A stretch of DNA of 12,325 nucleotides, from positions 1 through 12,325 of the forward strand of contig JBGPIT010000117.1 in the NCBI GenBank assembly GCA_041485125.1, written 5' to 3'. Below the pieces are notes generated by a model. The model saw nothing but the letters and a program-made list of their open reading frames with translations. It was not told the origin of the DNA and made no database searches. The first letter of the stretch is position 1. Each line of letters starts with the position of its first letter. Source of the DNA: JBGPIT01 sp041485125 (lineage in GTDB: Bacteria; Desulfobacterota; Binatia; UTPRO1). The translations under genes and the position numbers were made by a program. Shown here one piece after another: positions 12,242 to 12,325 of the stretch.

Positions 12242-12325
12242 GAGCAGCCTGATCCCCAAGCTCAGTACAACTTCATCGATCCGGAGAGCGGGATCATGAA
12301 AGCGGGTAACGGACAGCATTTCGAG
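12242..12325 (+). mobile_element. Transposase internal fragment (IS1182-like), runs off window
   Basis: The frame beginning near 12242 reads EQPDPQAQYNFIDPESGIMK and AGNGQHFE to the window edge. D-P-E-S-x-I-M-K is a hallmark of the central region of DDE transposases of the IS1182 type, normally preceded by hundreds of residues. Here the preceding bases belong to the Cys-rich remnant, so the N-terminal part is missing. No terminal inverted repeat or target duplication can be seen, and the rest lies beyond the window. It is probably a decayed insertion sequence. Confidence 0.62.

Noticed and set aside
1..12325. CRISPR array, tRNA or rRNA genes
   Set aside because: No regularly spaced direct repeats, no tRNA-like cloverleaf with CCA end and no rRNA-like stretches were noticed on reading the window.

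Overview
The window is GC-rich DNA with strong G/C preference at third codon positions in its intact genes. The likely source is an uncultured, GC-rich bacterium. The Cys-rich repeat proteins, the PIN/RES toxins and the SWIM-SNF2 ATPase suggest a soil or groundwater lineage of the Binatota, Myxococcota or Desulfobacterota kind. That placement is an impression from protein style, not a phylogenetic result. There are no rRNA, tRNA or CRISPR features.

The region is an accessory island built mainly of toxin-antitoxin (TA) modules. Six are visible: TA1 (170-813, minus, Phd/YefM + PIN), TA2 (3602-4299, minus, ribbon-helix-helix + PIN), TA3 (4555-5240, minus, ribbon-helix-helix + PIN), TA4 (5409-6105, plus, ribbon-helix-helix + PIN), TA5 (9091-9565, plus, intact antitoxin + wrecked PIN toxin) and TA6 (10563-11479, plus, Xre/MbcA + RES). 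In every module the antitoxin comes first and the two frames overlap by 1-14 bases. Most have a palindrome or inverted repeat just upstream, as expected of autoregulated operators. TA3 and TA4 diverge from a common 168-base control region.

Other cargo. 1565-3150 (minus) is a two-gene unit: a lipase-like protein that lacks the catalytic serine half, closely followed by a secreted phosphoesterase of the acid phosphatase/phospholipase C family. 6218-9025 (plus) is the largest gene, a 935-residue SNF2-family ATPase with an N-terminal SWIM zinc finger, sitting between TA4 and TA5.

Much of the rest is decayed. 971-1079 holds a piece of elongation factor G domain IV. 1226-1554 holds the frameshifted C-terminus of a B12-binding-type radical SAM enzyme. 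9587-10437 and 11752-12236 are two frameshifted Cys-rich repeat genes on opposite strands. 12242-12325 is an internal piece of a transposase that runs off the window. Next to each Cys-rich remnant lies a copy of the same imperfect hairpin (10445-10486 and 11637-11674). The two copies share arm length, a 6-base loop and one compensated base pair, so they look like members of a dispersed palindromic family.

Stretches with little content: 1-169 shows nothing convincing. 3151-3601 holds only an unassigned 48-codon remnant at 3386-3532. 4440-4554 has a long-range inverted repeat. 6106-6217 has one tiny possible leader ORF. Overall the picture is a TA-rich graveyard, where addiction modules and one large helicase persist among genes that were truncated, frameshifted or cut by mobile elements.
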